NCBI GenBank assembly: GCA_025450255.1
Contig: JANWHV010000125.1
Span: 1 to 8,247, forward strand
From: Chloroflexota bacterium
Lineage (GTDB): Bacteria > Chloroflexota > UBA5177 > JANWHV01
Length of the DNA: 8,247 nt
Direction of reading: 5' to 3'
Shown here: positions 6,741 to 8,247 of the stretch, piece after piece
Position numbering within the stretch: position 1 is the first letter of the stretch
Layout: each line of letters opens with the position of its first letter
Notes under the pieces: model-generated
What the model saw: only the letters and a program-made list of their open reading frames with translations
Databases searched by the model: none
Told to the model about the DNA's origin: nothing
Made by a program: the position numbers and the translations under genes

Positions 6741-7364
6741 CTAGCCACGCACATGGGCGACCCGGCCGTACACTGTCCCCACGAATACGAAAATAAGAAA
6801 ACCGAAGAGCAGCAGCAGTGCCGTCGGCAATGTGCTGTAGATATTCAACAAGGGACTCGGCGTGATCGTCAACGGCGATGAGACGATTGAGACGGTCACT
6901 GACGAACCGTGTTCCTGGGACACGTGCGGCAGCGGCACATGCCAGGTCCAACCGCCGGTCTGCGCATTGAGCACCGAGCGGAGGTACGGATCGGCTTGAC
7001 GAATGACATTTGCGACTAGCAGGAAGCCGTTGAGAAGCCCTAACAGCAGCCCCGACACACGTTGGCGGCGGGTAAGACCGCTGGATTGCGGCCCGCCGAC
7101 CACGCGGATGGCGGCCAGGCGCACCATATACACCGTCAACGCGAAGAGGATTGCGAGAAAGAGATCTGCCTCCTCAGGCGGGTGAAACTTCAAGCCCGAC
7201 CGATTGATCATTTGCACGAGGTCGGGACCAATCAAGCCAATCAGCACCATGGCGAAAAAGATGCAGCCCGAGGTTACCGCGGCGCGCCTGGCGCCACGAA
7301 TCCAACCCAGGGCGGCAAATGCGCCGATAAGGCCGATGGCGATTTCCGTAAAGTTGAGACTCAT
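6741..7364 (-). CDS. CvpA-like integral membrane protein
   Basis: A 207-residue hydrophobic protein with about five membrane segments (roughly residues 5-22, 31-50, 66-88, 103-121 and 179-199). The segment RVSGLLLGLLNGFLL (102-116) matches the arginine-glycine-rich helix typical of the CvpA family (colicin V production protein and relatives), and the N-terminal helix with GWIRGARR fits too. CvpA homologues are linked to envelope homeostasis in other bacteria, with no enzymatic role known. Unlike short CvpA proteins, residues about 124-178 form a Ser/Thr/Pro-rich soluble loop (SSVTVSIVSSPLTITPSP) before the last helix. The start at ATG 7364 has only a weak ribosome binding site. It follows the ATPase gene by a 179-nt gap holding a candidate promoter, and precedes the PH-domain gene. 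Family call is moderate; function is not known. Confidence 0.75.
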   Translation of the reverse strand: MSLNFTEIAIGLIGAFAALGWIRGARRAAVTSGCIFFAMVLIGLIGPDLVQMINRSGLKFHPPEEADLFLAILFALTVYMVRLAAIRVVGGPQSSGLTRRQRVSGLLLGLLNGFLLVANVIRQADPYLRSVLNAQTGGWTWHVPLPHVSQEHGSSVTVSIVSSPLTITPSPLLNIYSTLPTALLLLFGFLIFVFVGTVYGRVAHVRG

Positions 7365-7430
7365 GTATCTCGGGCCAATGAAAGCGAGGTGTCCGGCACG
7401 TCATGTGCTGAAGAAGGCACGGTGAGCAGT

Positions 7431-7439
7431 ATTGTAGCA
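7431..7439 (-). promoter_or_regulatory. Extended -10 promoter candidate upstream of the CvpA-like gene
   Basis: On the minus strand the sequence reads TGC-TACAAT, matching an extended -10 element (TGn plus a TATAAT-like hexamer, one mismatch). Transcription would start near 7424, giving a leader of about 60 nt before ATG 7364. No convincing -35 hexamer is found 16-18 nt upstream; TTGGCC lies too close. The rest of the 179-nt gap 7365-7543 shows no gene and no clear terminator. Confidence 0.4.
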
Positions 7440-7543
7440 CCGGCCAAACTTCCATACGGGGGTGATATGGATAAGGTCGCGGGTCGGCCTGAGCCGGCGC
7501 GACGTGACGTGAAACCGGCATGGGGCGGCCTAGCGGGCGGCGC

Positions 7544-8247
7544 TTATCGCTTCCAGAATCGTCCACTTGCCTGGGGCTTGGCCTTCGCCGGTTCCTCACT
7601 CGCCTCATGATCGCCCGCCAGGGACTTTGCCAGGTCAAAAATATTCTGGCTGATCTGCGAGTCACGCGCGCTGAGCACAAACGGCGTGCCGGTGTTCGCG
7701 GCCGCGGTCGCTCTCTTTCCGTCGCTCACCACGCGCCATTTCAACTCCTGCTTGAGGAAGGTTTCCAGATCCCTGAGGTGGCCAGGCGGCACGCTATTCG
7801 CGCGCATGAGCACCGGAACGATCTTGTCCATGTCATAGTTCAGTAGGCGCGCGACGCGCAGAAATGAATTGAGATTCTTCATGGCGGGCAGGTCGGGCCC
7901 GATCGGCACCAGGATGGTATCCGCGATCTCCAGCACGGCAAGAACCCGCTCGTCGTAGCTTGGCCACGTGTCCACGAGCGTGAAGGGGAACCGCTGCTTG
8001 AGGATATTCAACACGCGCTGCATATGCTCGCCGCGAATACTGTCGCCCTCCTCCGGCCGAAGGGGCGCCAGCAAGACCTGCAATCCCGTGGAATGCGGTA
8101 CCAGGGTTTCCATCACTGCTTCAGGCGTCATCTGCTCGACGTCGCCGACTAGCTGGAGGATCGATCGCACGGGCTGCAGCTCCAGGAACACCTCGAGGCT
8201 GCCGAAGCTGATATTGCCGTCAACCAACACGCACTGGTTCCCGGTTA
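7544..8247 (-). CDS. CpaE/MinD-like P-loop ATPase, C-terminal part, cut by right edge
   Basis: Member of the MinD/ParA ATPase superfamily, closest in pattern to CpaE-type proteins that position pilus or secretion machinery at the membrane. The frame stays open to the right edge (residues TGNQC precede the possible GTG at 8230), so the true start and the nucleotide-binding Walker A lie outside. Visible are the Walker A' strand CVLVDGN then ISFGSLEVFLEL, the LLAPLRPEEGD segment, the Walker B strand FTLVDTW (Asp codon at 7970-7972), GPDLPAMKNLNSFL, and the AANTGTPFV segment near the C-terminus, all typical of CpaE-like ATPases. The last 20 residues are a charged, flexible tail ending in GRFWKR. 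It is the first visible gene of the minus-strand group. Whether it serves a pilus, a secretion system or another polar complex cannot be told, since no tad/cpa gene is in view. Confidence 0.85.
   Translation of the reverse strand, partial: TGNQCVLVDGNISFGSLEVFLELQPVRSILQLVGDVEQMTPEAVMETLVPHSTGLQVLLAPLRPEEGDSIRGEHMQRVLNILKQRFPFTLVDTWPSYDERVLAVLEIADTILVPIGPDLPAMKNLNSFLRVARLLNYDMDKIVPVLMRANSVPPGHLRDLETFLKQELKWRVVSDGKRATAAANTGTPFVLSARDSQISQNIFDLAKSLAGDHEASEEPAKAKPQASGRFWKR

Noticed and set aside
7485..7496. Small hairpin CGGC-CTGA-GCCG after the ATPase gene, considered as a terminator
   Set aside because: Four-bp stem and no following T-run on either strand.
7502..7510. Odd palindrome ACGT-G-ACGT upstream of the CvpA promoter candidate
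   Set aside because: Only 4-bp arms, a single copy and no link to a known regulator; too likely by chance.
7062..7610. Plus-strand open frame crossing the CvpA-like gene and the 7365-7543 gap
   Set aside because: Composition is that of an antisense shadow, and it overlaps the minus-strand CvpA-like and ATPase genes.

Overview
The window is high-GC bacterial chromosome, densely coding, with very short gaps and no mobile element, RNA gene or CRISPR array that I can see. The gene mix suggests an environmental, probably acid- or lipid-oxidising bacterium. It contains acyl-CoA oxidation genes beside a MeaB-type GTPase, a CpaE/MinD-like ATPase, a double bacterial-PH membrane protein, and a zinc-ribbon plus tandem helix-turn-helix protein. 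I lean toward Chloroflexota or a similar deep-branching high-GC phylum. That is an inference from gene style and not proven by any marker in the window.

Left two thirds (positions 1-5466, + strand): a tightly packed cluster that reads as one operon. It starts with the C-terminal half of a thiolase (cut by the left edge) and an acyl-CoA dehydrogenase. Next come an unrecognised zinc-ribbon/tandem-HTH protein, a second and divergent acyl-CoA dehydrogenase, a MeaB/ArgK GTPase and a small HD-domain protein. Junctions after the first dehydrogenase are 4 nt, a 4-nt ATGA overlap, 5 nt and 10 nt, so co-transcription and translational coupling are likely. Thiolase and dehydrogenases are beta-oxidation steps. 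MeaB is the chaperone-GTPase of adenosylcobalamin-dependent methylmalonyl-CoA mutase and its relatives. Together they point to breakdown of branched-chain or odd-chain acyl groups through propionyl/methylmalonyl-CoA, although no mutase lies inside the window. A hairpin-forming inverted repeat sits between the thiolase and the first dehydrogenase.

Right third (5481-8247, - strand): three genes converge on the catabolic cluster with only 14 nt between the stop codons. In transcription order they are a CpaE/MinD-like ATPase (start beyond the right edge), a CvpA-like membrane protein and a two-repeat bacterial PH membrane protein. An extended -10 promoter candidate precedes the CvpA-like gene. 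The group looks membrane-related but has no clear pathway link to the left cluster.

The most interesting points are the zinc-ribbon/tandem-HTH protein embedded in the catabolic operon, the second dehydrogenase that keeps its catalytic glutamate but has lost recognisable FAD-contact motifs, and the HD protein with Asn where a metal-binding Asp is expected.
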